Source: an uncultured Bacteroidales bacterium
Lineage (GTDB): Bacteria; Bacteroidota; Bacteroidia; Bacteroidales; Paludibacteraceae
Reading direction: 5' to 3'
DNA length: 64,000 nt
NCBI GenBank assembly: GCA_902799875.1
Contig: CADCCH010000005.1
Coordinates: 62,001 to 126,000, forward strand
Part shown: piece by piece, positions 1 through 9,111 of the stretch
How positions within the stretch are numbered: the stretch's first letter is position 1
How the letters are laid out: each line of letters opens with the position of its first letter
Translations under genes and position numbers: made by a program
Notes under the pieces: generated by a model
The model's input: only the letters and a program-made list of their open reading frames with translations
Database searches by the model: none
Told to the model about the DNA's origin: nothing

Positions 1-477
1 ACTGGTCTGCAGAAGATTGAAGATATGCACCATCTTCTCTGTATCCAGCATGGTCGGTTCGGCGTTCAGTGCTGCCACAATCGTGTCATACATGGAGCAT
101 AATACTTTGACGTGATTCTCGCTGATGCTCAATTTCGGAGAATGCAACTGCAAAGCCGAGAGAGACATCCGGTTATTGACCGTATATTTCTCCAAGAACT
201 TACTACCAAATACAATCCAATACACAAGCGCATCATCCGAGAATTCACGGATAAACAGGAAACTCCCAGGCTCTAACAATAAAATATCGTTCGCCTTAAA
301 CTCATAATCGGTCACGTTAATCGTCGCGCGAGCCGTACCACGCACCAACAAGGCATACACACCACATGTAATCTTACACGGGTAACGACCGTATTCATTC
401 ATCAGTTTTCCACTGGCATCACCGATCATGTAATCACCATACGGACAGTCTACAATAGGGATATTATTCTCTTTCAT
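1..477 (-). CDS. AraC-family transcriptional regulator, N-terminal part (truncated by window edge)
   Basis: Reading the minus strand from the ATG at 475-477 gives an open frame to the window edge, so the C-terminus is missing. The visible ~159 residues form a cupin-like sensor half: an early segment on acidic and glycine residues, then KANDILLLEPGSF, typical of AraC N-terminal sugar or effector-binding domains. The expected C-terminal double helix-turn-helix lies outside the window. A TAnnTTTG element sits 27 bases upstream of the start. The family assignment rests on the cupin-like pattern only, and the ligand and targets are unknown. Confidence 0.7.
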   Translation of the reverse strand, partial: MKENNIPIVDCPYGDYMIGDASGKLMNEYGRYPCKITCGVYALLVRGTARATINVTDYEFKANDILLLEPGSFLFIREFSDDALVYWIVFGSKFLEKYTVNNRMSLSALQLHSPKLSISENHVKVLCSMYDTIVAALNAEPTMLDTEKMVHIFNLLQTS

Positions 478-503
478 CTTAATAATCGTACCTAAATTCG
501 CTG

Positions 504-511
504 CAAAATTA
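504..511 (-). promoter_or_regulatory. Bacteroidota -7 promoter element for the AraC-type gene
   Basis: Minus strand reads TAATTTTG, a match to TAnnTTTG, with a TTTG about 20 bases further upstream as -33 element. It lies just upstream of the regulator start. Confidence 0.65.
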
Positions 512-556
512 CAACTTTTTTTTGACATACGCAAATATTCGTGCATTTTTATGCAC

Positions 557-587
557 AAAAAAAAGAAGAACCACCAAGTGATTCTTC
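557..587 (-). terminator. Intrinsic terminator of rpsT
   Basis: Minus strand shows a hairpin with arms GAAGAA(T) and (G)TTCTTC at 565-587, followed by eight T. It lies just after the rpsT stop codon. Confidence 0.8.
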
Positions 588-612
588 CATTTGACCTAAA
601 CTTGCGTATTAC

Positions 613-867
613 TTAAGCGAGTTTGTTAATCATACGTGCGAGCTTCGATTTGAGGTTGGAAGCTTTGTTCACGTGGATGATATGACGCTTAGCCAGTTTG
701 TCGAGCATAGAGCTTACTTTCGGAAGAGCAGCAGCTGCTGCAGCTTTGTCAGTAGTCTTGCGCAAGTCGCGCACTGCATTACGTGCGGTTTTTGCATAAT
801 AATGATTGTGTGCTTTGCGCGCTGCCGTTTGGCGAATACGCTTCAAAGAGCTTTTGTGATTTGCCAT
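613..867 (-). CDS. rpsT: 30S ribosomal protein S20
   Basis: 84 residues starting [13 protein letters not shown], the classic S20 start, rich in Lys, Arg and Ala as expected for this helical protein that binds the 5' domain of 16S rRNA. Length is normal for the family. tRNA-Glu lies about 100 bases upstream on the same strand, so both may be co-transcribed, and a hairpin terminator follows the stop. The leader holds a small stem (GTTCG/CGAAC around 889-905), which could take part in autoregulation, although this is not shown. Confidence 0.97.
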   Translation of the reverse strand: MANHKSSLKRIRQTAARKAHNHYYAKTARNAVRDLRKTTDKAAAAAALPKVSSMLDKLAKRHIIHVNKASNLKSKLARMINKLA

Positions 868-970
868 CTTTGTTGTTTGTTTTTGTAGTTCGTCTCGCGA
901 ACCTTAATTAGTAATATCCTTTGGCTTTGAGAGGATTGGCCTCAGGACTTGACTTTAGGGAAGGTCTTTG

Positions 971-1042
971 TAGTGCCAAGGGGAATCGAACCCCTATTGC
1001 AAGAATGAAAATCTTGAGTACTAACCGTTATACGATGGCACC
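971..1042 (-). tRNA. tRNA-Glu (anticodon TTC)
   Basis: Minus strand folds as a cloverleaf: acceptor GGTGCCA pairs with TGGCACT (first pair G-U), discriminator A. The anticodon arm has loop TTTTCAT, giving anticodon TTC, and the T arm is AGGGG-TTCGATT-CCCCT. No CCA is encoded. A near-consensus AATATTTG lies about 10 bases upstream of the 5' end. Confidence 0.95.
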
Positions 1043-1078
1043 GATATGACCAAATATTTTTGCATTTTTTTGCAAAAT

Positions 1079-2017
1079 TTAGTTATTTTTGTCATGTAAA
1101 GTCGCCAAATACTCCTGTTCCGGTTGTCCTGGTGTCGGTATAAGCTCCGATTTGTGCAATACCCCCAATTGGTAAAAATCCATGATAGTTGAATATCCTG
1201 ATCGGGCAATAATGTGCTTTGCACCAAGAAGAGCGGGCACAAGTTCGGCATCTGACATATAGGGCACAAGGGTGATGTTACCTCTTTTGATACACGTATT
1301 CGGACGATGCATCAGCCCCTGCACGATAAGCACATTTTCGTCAGTGCCAGCATAACGAGACACTAATTCTCTTTCGAGAAAAGATCGATGGGGTTCGAGG
1401 CCGCTCAAGACCGCTACAATAGAATAATTATGATTTATCCGATTAATCTGAATATTCTGAAATCTGCTTAAGGGTCCGATGTACTTCACGTTCGCGTCAT
1501 TATGACTCAAATCACCGGCAAGCGATTGGTCATACTCTTTATAATCAGGCACCCATACCTTATTAAAATGCGCATAGACGCACGCGTGCAAGCGCGAGAC
1601 AAGGGGTTCAGCCCACTTCCAACCGCGAGGAAGCATAATGTGGAGCTGGTGAGTGATATAGACACATTCTACTTGTTTGTTATAAAATCCAAAGCGATTG
1701 TCAGAGATGACTTGATCAAAATGCTCTTCGCGCAGGATAGCTCGAAGCATGCTGTGATCATTAACAGACCACAAGATAAGTTTTGGTAACGCCTTAAGCA
1801 TCGCCAAAACCTGACGATTACCGGTACTATACCGCAGGTTAAGCGGAGCCAAATAGGTATATCGCAGTTGGGGGAAATGTTTACGAAGAAGTGTCAAACT
1901 ATCTCCGTCACCACCTAACACCACCTCATGTCCTTCGTCTAAAAGCCGTTGAACGAGCGGTACACAACGACTCGCATGTCCGAGTCCCCAGTTGAGCGGT
2001 GCTACAAGAATCTTCAT
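1079..2017 (-). CDS. MurG-like / GT28-type glycosyltransferase family protein
   Basis: 312 residues beginning MKILVAPLNWGLGHASR, the N-terminal glycine-rich loop of GT-B fold transferases related to MurG and to the archaeal MJ1255 type. A second Rossmann half follows, with a GLEPHR region and an RSGYSTIMDF motif near residue 270, equivalent to the nucleotide-sugar binding loop. Donor and acceptor cannot be deduced. It overlaps the radical SAM gene upstream by four bases (ATGA), so the two are translationally coupled at the end of the dnaG operon. Known relatives act on surface glycans or glycolipids, and that role here is an inference. Confidence 0.75.
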   Translation of the reverse strand: MKILVAPLNWGLGHASRCVPLVQRLLDEGHEVVLGGDGDSLTLLRKHFPQLRYTYLAPLNLRYSTGNRQVLAMLKALPKLILWSVNDHSMLRAILREEHFDQVISDNRFGFYNKQVECVYITHQLHIMLPRGWKWAEPLVSRLHACVYAHFNKVWVPDYKEYDQSLAGDLSHNDANVKYIGPLSRFQNIQINRINHNYSIVAVLSGLEPHRSFLERELVSRYAGTDENVLIVQGLMHRPNTCIKRGNITLVPYMSDAELVPALLGAKHIIARSGYSTIMDFYQLGVLHKSELIPTPGQPEQEYLATLHDKNN

Positions 2018-2778
2018 GCCGATATAGAGACATTATAACCCTTCTCGATGAGCGGTGCCGCGATGTTCTCCATCTCGGTACGAGAGATCTTAGATAGGTT
2101 TTCCTCCGGCGTCTTACGATCAATGACGTAGATCATAATCTGCTTAGGGCGCAGTTGATTAACCGCATGGTACCATGCGGTCAGCTCTTCCTGTGTGGTA
2201 TTGTCGATGAGTTCACCGTTATGCTCTCCGCGCAAGAAACAGGTCTGCAGAGTGAAATCCCCATCGAACTGCACCAACCACTCCATAATCTGCACAACAG
2301 TAAGATCTTTATTTACCGGCAAATCAATACGCCGCATCATCGTATCGGTCGCAGCATCGAGTTTGAGAATCCGGTTATCGCACAGCCGCAGCGCTTGTAC
2401 CACATCGGGACGACCTAATTGTGTGGAGTTAGAGAGCACCGACACCTTGGCGTTCGGGCAGTACCGGTCACGTAGCGCACAGGTATCTTCGATGATACCT
2501 AAGAAATCAGGATGGAGCGTCGGTTCACCGTTACCGGAGAACGTAATCACATCCAACTGCAATCCCTCTTTCAGCCTTGCTTCCAAAGCTATATGAACCT
2601 CTTCTCTTGTCGGCAGTTTGGGATGCGAGACTGGAGTATTCCAACCGCACTCACAATAAACGCAATTGAAGGTACAAAGCTTATGATCAAGCGGCATCAG
2701 TTCGACACCGAGGCTTGTACCCAAGCGCCGACTGTGAATAGGACCATATATGATGCTTCCAAAAAGCATATCACACAC
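2014..2778 (-). CDS. Radical SAM protein
   Basis: 254 residues. The cluster motif CxxxCxxC is seen as CTFNCVYC near residues 35-42, followed by a GNGEPTLHP segment, the usual SAM-binding GGE-like motif of radical SAM barrels. No second Fe-S cluster motif or SPASM domain is obvious, although ECG follows the third cysteine. Close relatives in Bacteroidota are annotated only as radical SAM proteins, and substrate is unknown. The start overlaps the dnaG stop by eight bases, and the stop overlaps the downstream glycosyltransferase. Confidence 0.85.
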   Translation of the reverse strand: MCDMLFGSIIYGPIHSRRLGTSLGVELMPLDHKLCTFNCVYCECGWNTPVSHPKLPTREEVHIALEARLKEGLQLDVITFSGNGEPTLHPDFLGIIEDTCALRDRYCPNAKVSVLSNSTQLGRPDVVQALRLCDNRILKLDAATDTMMRRIDLPVNKDLTVVQIMEWLVQFDGDFTLQTCFLRGEHNGELIDNTTQEELTAWYHAVNQLRPKQIMIYVIDRKTPEENLSKISRTEMENIAAPLIEKGYNVSISA

Positions 2779-4651
2779 TTATTACACGATTACCTAATAC
2801 TTTGCATAACTCGTTGCGCGTTGCGATGAGATGAGGCTGTTGACCGAGCAGTTGAAGTTGGGTTTTAACATCTCCCGCAGCTTGCGCCTGCTTGATCCGG
2901 TCCTCCAGATCATCGATCTGCAGATTAACAACCGTCAGCTTAATCTCATACAGCAGTTGGGCGACCAACTCACCCAAACGCGTCTCCTGATCGGGTTTCA
3001 CAAACTGATATTTCTCCGCTATCATCTCCACAGCAAGCGCACTGAGTTGAGGATTGGCATGGAAAGTGAAGAAAGACTGCGCTTTGAAACCTGTATCTTT
3101 GATATGTGCCTTGAACTCATCGATAAGCGTTTGATATATGGGTTGGGGAGCAGCAATGCCATCGTTCTCGAGGGTGTTGATGATAATCTCTCCAACGGTG
3201 TACATCATTCCATCCACCTCGATGGGGCGTTCACCGTAACGTACGATGAGTTGCAAAAGGTTATAATAGTTGGCATCAAGACCACTACGTTGTTGGACTG
3301 CTTCATTGACAGACTCTTCGGTCACCTGCTCTTTGCGCAGTTTTTGTACCTCAATAGTAAGTACTTTCTCGGACATACAAAACCGTTCCGCCGTATCTTT
3401 GATATACACCTGCCGGATAATGACATCCGGGATAATGGCGATAGAGGCTGTAATATCTTTGATGAGTTCCGCGCGTTTAAAAGGATCATCTCCTGCTTCT
3501 TTATAGAGTAGTGCAGACTTGAAACGAATAAAATCCGTTTGGTGGTCAGCGATATACTGAATGAACTCCGTTGAGTCGTGACTTTGCGCATAACTGTCCG
3601 GATCTTCACCGTCCGGTAAGAGTACTACCTTGACGTTAAAGCCTGCCTCTAGGAACATGTCAATACCTCGCAATGCCGCATGGATACCGGCAGCATCCCC
3701 GTCATAGAGGACTGTGATGTTAGACGTAAAGCGCTTGATGAGCCAAATCTGCGGTTTGGTCAGTGCTGTACCACCACTGGCGACAACATTCTCTATACCC
3801 GACTGGTGCATGGAAATAACGTCCATCTGTCCCTCTACCAGATAACACATATCCAGACGTGCAATGGACTGCTTGGCTTGGAAAAGACCGTATAGTTCAT
3901 TCGTCTTCGAGTAGATAATAGAATCAGGCGAGTTAACGTATTTACCTACATTGTCTTTCTTCTTGAGAATACGTCCGGCAAAGGCAACGGGTTTACCGCT
4001 AACGGTGAATATAGGGAAGATGACTCGATCGCGGAAACGGTCATATAGTCGACCATCTTCACTCTTACCAACAACACCGACACCTATCTTCGTGTCCACA
4101 TTATTGGTGATAAACTCCTCTTTAAAGCCCTGTTTGACTAACTCTTTGGCAAGCGGACTGCCCTTTTCAGGCGAGTAGCCGAGTTGGTACTTGCGGATGA
4201 TATCATCACGTAGTCCGCGTTCACGGAAATAACCCAGACCTATGGCTTGCCCCTCCTGCGTCTCCCACAATTGTTTCTGAAACCACTTATTGGCGAAGTC
4301 GTTGACCACAAACATCGACTCTCGATTATCCTGCCGCTGCTGTTCCTCCGCGGTCATCTCACGTTCCGGCACTTCGATATGATATTTCTTTCCGAGTTGC
4401 TTAACCGCCTCCACATAAGAACACTGCTCGATCTCCTTGATGAAACCGATAGCGTTTCCGCTCACGCCGCAGCCGAAACATTTGTATATTCCTTTGGAGG
4501 GACTGACGGTAAAAGAGCCCGTCTTTTCATTGTGAAAAGGACAAAGTCCGATGAGGTTCGCACCGCGTTTACGGAGCGTAACATAATCGCCTACCACCTC
4601 TTCTATCTTGGCAGCTGCATGGATACGGTCTATGACATCTTTGGGTATCAT
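2771..4651 (-). CDS. dnaG: DNA primase
   Basis: 626 residues, normal DnaG length. The N-terminal zinc finger is complete (C37, H40, C58, C61, in CPFH and CFGCG), followed by the RNA polymerase core and a TOPRIM domain with EGQMDVI and DGDAAG acidic motifs. The C-terminal helicase-binding region is weakly conserved, as usual. It synthesises RNA primers for replication. It sits inside an operon with OstA-like and radical SAM genes, overlapping OstA by four bases, so expression is probably tied to envelope genes. Confidence 0.97.
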   Translation of the reverse strand: MIPKDVIDRIHAAAKIEEVVGDYVTLRKRGANLIGLCPFHNEKTGSFTVSPSKGIYKCFGCGVSGNAIGFIKEIEQCSYVEAVKQLGKKYHIEVPEREMTAEEQQRQDNRESMFVVNDFANKWFQKQLWETQEGQAIGLGYFRERGLRDDIIRKYQLGYSPEKGSPLAKELVKQGFKEEFITNNVDTKIGVGVVGKSEDGRLYDRFRDRVIFPIFTVSGKPVAFAGRILKKKDNVGKYVNSPDSIIYSKTNELYGLFQAKQSIARLDMCYLVEGQMDVISMHQSGIENVVASGGTALTKPQIWLIKRFTSNITVLYDGDAAGIHAALRGIDMFLEAGFNVKVVLLPDGEDPDSYAQSHDSTEFIQYIADHQTDFIRFKSALLYKEAGDDPFKRAELIKDITASIAIIPDVIIRQVYIKDTAERFCMSEKVLTIEVQKLRKEQVTEESVNEAVQQRSGLDANYYNLLQLIVRYGERPIEVDGMMYTVGEIIINTLENDGIAAPQPIYQTLIDEFKAHIKDTGFKAQSFFTFHANPQLSALAVEMIAEKYQFVKPDQETRLGELVAQLLYEIKLTVVNLQIDDLEDRIKQAQAAGDVKTQLQLLGQQPHLIATRNELCKVLGNRVISV

Positions 4652-6234
4652 GGTCGGGTTATACTTTCAGTTTTACGGAACACATCTTGCGGGTCTGTCG
4701 GTCTGGCAGCCTCTTCCCAAAAGAAAAGTGTCAATCGGTCTCCTCCTTCGGGTATCTGGTCCATGGGATACATAACCCCTGTGGTCTCTTTGGTAAAGCG
4801 CATGTGATGGATCTGCTGGTTCTCCACGTACATACGGATAAAACTGCTTTCCGTAGTGTTCATTCCCACATAATCACCGCTTTTCTCTTTGGCATAATAG
4901 ATGGTAAGGGCATTACCGTCCGTATCCACGGTCTTGACTTCTCCTTCAATGAGATAGGCGATGACTTGCTTGCCGGACATCTGGTTGAAATACTCCAGCG
5001 TGTCATGCATAACGCACAATGCATTACCGATACCAACCGCGTGCTCCACGGCACCGTTGACGATATAAACGGTTATACTGTCTGCTGCTATCTGTTGGTT
5101 CTCCGACCAGCAAATGGGATCCGTATAGAGGTGCATTGTAGAGTCCGAGCCCAAATACACAAGCGAGTCACAGACCATCTGCATATCGTCGCGGAAGACG
5201 CGTACCCCATAATATGCTCGGGCGCGACGATAGGTGCTGTCGGTTAGCGTACTATCTGCCTGCAAGATACTGTCCGAATAGTGCAACTCTTCGGTAAAAA
5301 GCGTGTCGGCATGGATATAGGCCATATGATCTTCGTCCGACCAATCTATCATCAGCGCACTATCTGTAGCGTACCCGCGGCTGTCATCTTCCCACATCTG
5401 ACCATACTCTCCTGTGAGTGTAATCTTCTGCACAGAGTCACTCATCATCATCTGACCCAGCACCTCTCCGAAACCTATCTGTTTGTCATAATAGATGGTG
5501 TCGCCGGTCATCATTTTACCTTCTATATGGTGCACCACGGAGCGGTCGAGAAGCATGGAACGTTCGGTACTGGTGTTATACCAGCCACGAGACGAGTGGA
5601 TATCTGTCTCTTCATCGTAGATAATCTCCGTCGGACTAACGATGTCCGCAATCTTCGTCTCCGTGTTATAGAGCAAGGTATCCGATGTCAGAATGAAATT
5701 CGGATTGGTCAACACCACTTCTCTACTGAAGACCGCCTGATTCGTATTAGGTCTGTAGTTCCCTCGTATAGAGACCAAAGTATTCAACGAGTCACGCACC
5801 TCTCCTCCAAGGAAATAATACGCTACTCCGGCAACACGGTCGTAGTTGAGACTGTCGGTCGTGAGAATGGTCGGATTCTCTTTCGCGCGACCGTGTACAA
5901 GGCGCACATGCTGACGCATGCGTGCCAGTTTGCGGTTACCGTCATAGTAGAGCTTATCACAGAAACCCCGCAGCGTATCTCCCTGCACAAAACGTACGTG
6001 ACCGAAAGCGTCCAAGGAGTTAGAACCCTCGTAGAAATACGCGGAGTCGCAGTACATGAGGGCATCCTCGTGACGGAAGATCACATCATCGCGCAAGATT
6101 TGGGCATCAGCAATGCGCTCCTCATCAAAACTCAGGTTCGATGCTCGCTCCAGATAAACCATGGTCTGACTATTCAGGGGAGCAAAAAGCAAAGAGCAAA
6201 GCGCAAAGAGTACTATGTTCCTTAATGAATCCAT
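4648..6234 (-). CDS. OstA-like (LptA/LptD N-domain) protein, exported
   Basis: 528 residues with a signal peptide ending near NSQ (residues 1-23), then repeated beta-jellyroll segments of OstA/LptA type: DAQILRDDVIFRHEDALMYCDSAYF, seen again as later DSA.. and DTL.. repeats. Such proteins bind lipopolysaccharide acyl chains in the periplasmic bridge to LptD. Full-length LptD barrel sequence is absent, so this is the periplasmic OstA-like form common in Bacteroidota. It overlaps both the PPIase gene and dnaG. The signal peptide coding region is made of a 7-bp imperfect tandem repeat (6181-6208), described separately. Confidence 0.85.
   Translation of the reverse strand: MDSLRNIVLFALCSLLFAPLNSQTMVYLERASNLSFDEERIADAQILRDDVIFRHEDALMYCDSAYFYEGSNSLDAFGHVRFVQGDTLRGFCDKLYYDGNRKLARMRQHVRLVHGRAKENPTILTTDSLNYDRVAGVAYYFLGGEVRDSLNTLVSIRGNYRPNTNQAVFSREVVLTNPNFILTSDTLLYNTETKIADIVSPTEIIYDEETDIHSSRGWYNTSTERSMLLDRSVVHHIEGKMMTGDTIYYDKQIGFGEVLGQMMMSDSVQKITLTGEYGQMWEDDSRGYATDSALMIDWSDEDHMAYIHADTLFTEELHYSDSILQADSTLTDSTYRRARAYYGVRVFRDDMQMVCDSLVYLGSDSTMHLYTDPICWSENQQIAADSITVYIVNGAVEHAVGIGNALCVMHDTLEYFNQMSGKQVIAYLIEGEVKTVDTDGNALTIYYAKEKSGDYVGMNTTESSFIRMYVENQQIHHMRFTKETTGVMYPMDQIPEGGDRLTLFFWEEAARPTDPQDVFRKTESITRP
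6181..6208. repeat. 7-bp imperfect tandem repeat, 4 units, in the OstA-like signal peptide
   Basis: Plus strand units AGCAAAA, AGCAAAG, AGCAAAG, CGCAAAG in direct succession. The tract codes for part of the hydrophobic core of the OstA-like signal peptide. It is one of the microrepeat tracts discussed in the findings. Confidence 0.75.
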
Positions 6235-7565
6235 CCGGGATATTCAAAATCGCAGCCCTGCCAATCCGGGTCGATCTGCACGTAAGTGGTTTTTTGTTTT
6301 TTCAAAATCCAGTTGTGTATAAAATCCGCACTGAGTTTGGCTTCCAGCATGGATTTGATAGCTTGAAAATCATCCGTCAGGTTAGCCCGGTGCACATCGG
6401 TCTTTTTGGCGACCCGCACGATAGCGCACACCTCACGGTTCTTAGTCTGGTCCATCATAACAAAAGGCTGCGAGACTTCTCCTTCATGGAGGTTATAAAT
6501 CTGCTTGGCTATCTCGGGTGCCAGATCCTGATACTCAAAACGACTGCTACCGGTGTTGGGGTTGATCATCAAACCGGCATTCATCACCGTGTTCTTATCC
6601 TGCGAATAACGGATAACGGCCTGTTCAAAGAGGATACTATCCGATACAATGAGACGACGGATACTGTCTAACTGCTCTATCGCCTTGACCTTATCCGTTG
6701 CACTGATACGCGGACGAAGTAAGATATGCCGGCAGTTGATACGTTCCCCTTTTTTCTCGATGAGTTGGATGATATGATAACCGTACTCGGTCTGCACAAT
6801 ACGGCTCACACGTTTAGGGTCATTGAGGTTAAATGCCACTTCGGCAAACTCGCTCACCAATTGACCTTTACCGACAAAACCCAACTCTCCACCACGCTTG
6901 GCGCTCTCCGTGTCTTCCGAATACAAACGAGCTAACATACCAAAATCGGCAGTACCGTTCTGCACACGTTCTGTGAACTCGCGCAGCCGTTGCTTCACGC
7001 GTTCGGTCTCTTCCGCCGGAACGGGCGGTTCAAAACTCAGAATCTGCACCTCCACCTGGGCCGGCATCATCGGGAGGGAGTCCAGAGGAAGCGAGTTGTA
7101 ATAACGACGGATGTCGGCCGGGGTCGGTTTGATATCTGCCGTCAGTTTCTGCTGCATCTGCTGGATGATCATTTGATTGCGGACAGAGGTCATCATCTCC
7201 TCGCGGATCTCCGAACTGGTCTTACGGAAATACTCCTCCATCTTCTCTTTGGAGCCAATCTGGTTGATGTAATAATTGAGTCGCATATCGACTTGGTGGC
7301 TTACCGAAGACTCGTTGGCCTCAACCGAGTCCAAGATAGCTTGGTGCAAGAATAGTTTCTGTACTGCAAGCTGTTCTGGAATCACACAATAAGGATCACC
7401 ATTGATGGGTTGTCCCTCATATTGTGCCCGTAAGCGTTCCTCCTCTACCTCACTGCGCAAGATAGCCTCATCGCCTACAACCCAAATCACCTCATCAATG
7501 ATGCCTTGGGCTTGCATCATTCCTGCCAAAAGCAAGAACAATCCTATCACCTTTATCTTATTCAT
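6222..7565 (-). CDS. SurA-like periplasmic peptidyl-prolyl isomerase
   Basis: 447 residues: signal peptide (MNKIKVIGLFLLLAGMMQAQG), SurA-type N-terminal chaperone helices, then two parvulin domains. The first centres on residues ~170-275 (GELGFVGKGQLVSEFAEVAFNL and YGYHIIQL), the second on ~280-385. Parvulin chaperones of this kind help outer-membrane proteins fold in the periplasm. It overlaps the upstream lipoprotein by eight bases and the OstA-like gene downstream by 13, so all three form one envelope-assembly unit. Confidence 0.9.
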   Translation of the reverse strand: MNKIKVIGLFLLLAGMMQAQGIIDEVIWVVGDEAILRSEVEEERLRAQYEGQPINGDPYCVIPEQLAVQKLFLHQAILDSVEANESSVSHQVDMRLNYYINQIGSKEKMEEYFRKTSSEIREEMMTSVRNQMIIQQMQQKLTADIKPTPADIRRYYNSLPLDSLPMMPAQVEVQILSFEPPVPAEETERVKQRLREFTERVQNGTADFGMLARLYSEDTESAKRGGELGFVGKGQLVSEFAEVAFNLNDPKRVSRIVQTEYGYHIIQLIEKKGERINCRHILLRPRISATDKVKAIEQLDSIRRLIVSDSILFEQAVIRYSQDKNTVMNAGLMINPNTGSSRFEYQDLAPEIAKQIYNLHEGEVSQPFVMMDQTKNREVCAIVRVAKKTDVHRANLTDDFQAIKSMLEAKLSADFIHNWILKKQKTTYVQIDPDWQGCDFEYPGWIH

Positions 7566-8391
7566 AGAACTTAATTTTCTGATTTTGCATTGCTTCGTTA
7601 TACAATCGCTCCCGCTCTTTGTTCAGGAAATCCACCTGACGAGCATTGAGCACAATCTTCTCAATTTGAGGTCGTGCGTACTCCATCGGCATCTGCTCTC
7701 CCCGTAAGTGTTTGTCAGTCACTTGCAAGAGGTATGTTTTGAGCGAATCGGTTACTTCTACATTATTCTTTGCTTTAAGCCGTGCCTCCAGTTCGGCACG
7801 TTCAATAGGTATTTGCACCAACAAATCTGTCGCCGTAAGCCATTTGTCAATAAACAACTCATAGACACTCGCGTTTTGGTAGGCATATTTCTCGATAGCA
7901 TCCAGATCCTGTTTCGCCATCCAGCCACGAAGTTTATCTATCTTCGGAGCATCCTTCGGTATGACTAACAAGATTCCTTTCACAATACTTTCATCCAACC
8001 GAAAACGGTCAGGCATTTGGGCATAAATCTGCGCAATAGTCGAGTCCGCAACGGCCTTTGGCATACGACGCTCTACCAGATACTCCTCATAAGCGTGTAC
8101 GTAAAGCGCGCGACGATAATCCTCCACCAATCGCTCGATTTCTCCATTGGTGCGTGTCTTCGCATTGTCATACACCAAGATATCCTTTGCCCATTGACCC
8201 ACATACTGCTGCACCACACGAGTGCTGTCTTCCGGATCCAGACCGAGCGTCAGCGAATCGAGCGTCGAGCGATAAAGATACTGTCCGTTCAATTCTACCG
8301 CCGCACCGGCTTGTTGCTTCTTCTCCAATGCCGTACAACCGATAAACAAAAACGAGACCAATAACACTATAATAATTCCTGTCTTTCTCAT
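7558..8391 (-). CDS. SurA N-domain-like lipoprotein
   Basis: 277 residues from the ATG at 8389-8391 (a further ATG lies three codons upstream). Lipobox FLFIGC at residues ~15-20 marks it as a lipoprotein. The rest is helical and charged, with no parvulin core. Its position immediately before a SurA-like isomerase, and its resemblance to the SurA N-terminal chaperone helices, suggest a companion chaperone. In Bacteroidota such genes are often annotated hypothetical or peptidylprolyl isomerase. It is the first gene of the dnaG operon, with a promoter at 8411-8418. Confidence 0.7.
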   Translation of the reverse strand: MRKTGIIIVLLVSFLFIGCTALEKKQQAGAAVELNGQYLYRSTLDSLTLGLDPEDSTRVVQQYVGQWAKDILVYDNAKTRTNGEIERLVEDYRRALYVHAYEEYLVERRMPKAVADSTIAQIYAQMPDRFRLDESIVKGILLVIPKDAPKIDKLRGWMAKQDLDAIEKYAYQNASVYELFIDKWLTATDLLVQIPIERAELEARLKAKNNVEVTDSLKTYLLQVTDKHLRGEQMPMEYARPQIEKIVLNARQVDFLNKERERLYNEAMQNQKIKFYE

Positions 8392-8410
8392 AAAATTCAC
8401 AAATTGCGTG

Positions 8411-8418
8411 CAAAATTA
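8411..8418 (-). promoter_or_regulatory. -7 promoter element of the SurA/OstA/dnaG operon
   Basis: Minus strand TAATTTTG, a TAnnTTTG match, about 20 bases before the first gene. It is divergent from the udk promoter. Confidence 0.7.
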
Positions 8419-8450
8419 CAAAATTTCTTGCATATATGCAAATTTTTTAC

Positions 8451-8458
8451 TAATTTTG
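8451..8458 (+). promoter_or_regulatory. -7 promoter element of udk
   Basis: TAATTTTG with TTG at 8428-8430 as -33 element. It lies between two possible starts of udk and so rules out the upstream one at 8404. Confidence 0.75.
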
Positions 8459-8487
8459 CAGCCCGAAAAGACAAACAAACACTTTTT

Positions 8488-9108
8488 ATGTTTATCATCG
8501 GCATTGCGGGCGGTACCGGCTCGGGTAAAACAACGGTAGTAAGAAAACTCATCGAACGCCTTCCGAAAGGCGAGGTAGTAGTCATCCCCCAAGACTCGTA
8601 CTACAAAGACAGCAGTCATGTTCCTGTCGAAGAACGGCAGAACATCAACTTCGACCATCCTGATGCCTTCGATTGGGACTTACTGACCAAGCATATCGCC
8701 TTGCTCAAAGAAAGTAAACCCATCGAGCAACCTATCTACTCCTATATCACTTGTACGCGTTCAAAGGAAACGGTGCATATCGAGCCGCGTGAGGTGATTG
8801 TGGTCGAAGGTATCATGGCTTTACGCGAGCCCAAGATGCGCGATCAGATGGACCTCAAAATCTTCGTGGATGCCGATGCAGACGAACGTTTGATTCGTGT
8901 TATGAAACGCGATGTCGTAGAGCGTGGACGTACTGCCGAGCAAGTCATCGAGCGTTACAAACGAGTACTCAAACCGATGCATGAGCAGTTCATTGAACCT
9001 TGTAAACGTTTCGCGGATGTCATTGTTCCGCAGGGCGGACACAATAATGCGGCCATCAATATGCTCTCCAAGTTTGTGAAGCAGCAGCTGCGCGAGAACA
9101 AGGATTAA
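8488..9108 (+). CDS. udk: Uridine kinase
   Basis: 206 residues from the ATG at 8488. A longer frame starts at 8404, but the promoter lies inside that extension. MFIIGIAGGTGSGKTT carries the Walker A loop, followed by the YYKD and FDHPDAFDW substrate-binding motifs of the uridine kinase/phosphoribulokinase family. It phosphorylates uridine and cytidine in pyrimidine salvage. Length is normal (about 205-215). The chromate transporter gene starts three bases after the stop. Confidence 0.95.
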   Translation: MFIIGIAGGTGSGKTTVVRKLIERLPKGEVVVIPQDSYYKDSSHVPVEERQNINFDHPDAFDWDLLTKHIALLKESKPIEQPIYSYITCTRSKETVHIEPREVIVVEGIMALREPKMRDQMDLKIFVDADADERLIRVMKRDVVERGRTAEQVIERYKRVLKPMHEQFIEPCKRFADVIVPQGGHNNAAINMLSKFVKQQLRENKD

Positions 9109-9111
9109 CCG

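Noticed and set aside
5281..6225. 314-codon plus-strand frame
   Set aside because: Antisense shadow of the OstA-like gene; His/Val-rich sequence without domain pattern.
8404..8487. 28-codon extension of uridine kinase
   Set aside because: It contains the udk promoter (8451-8458) and no conserved sequence; the ATG at 8488 starts the Walker A region correctly.
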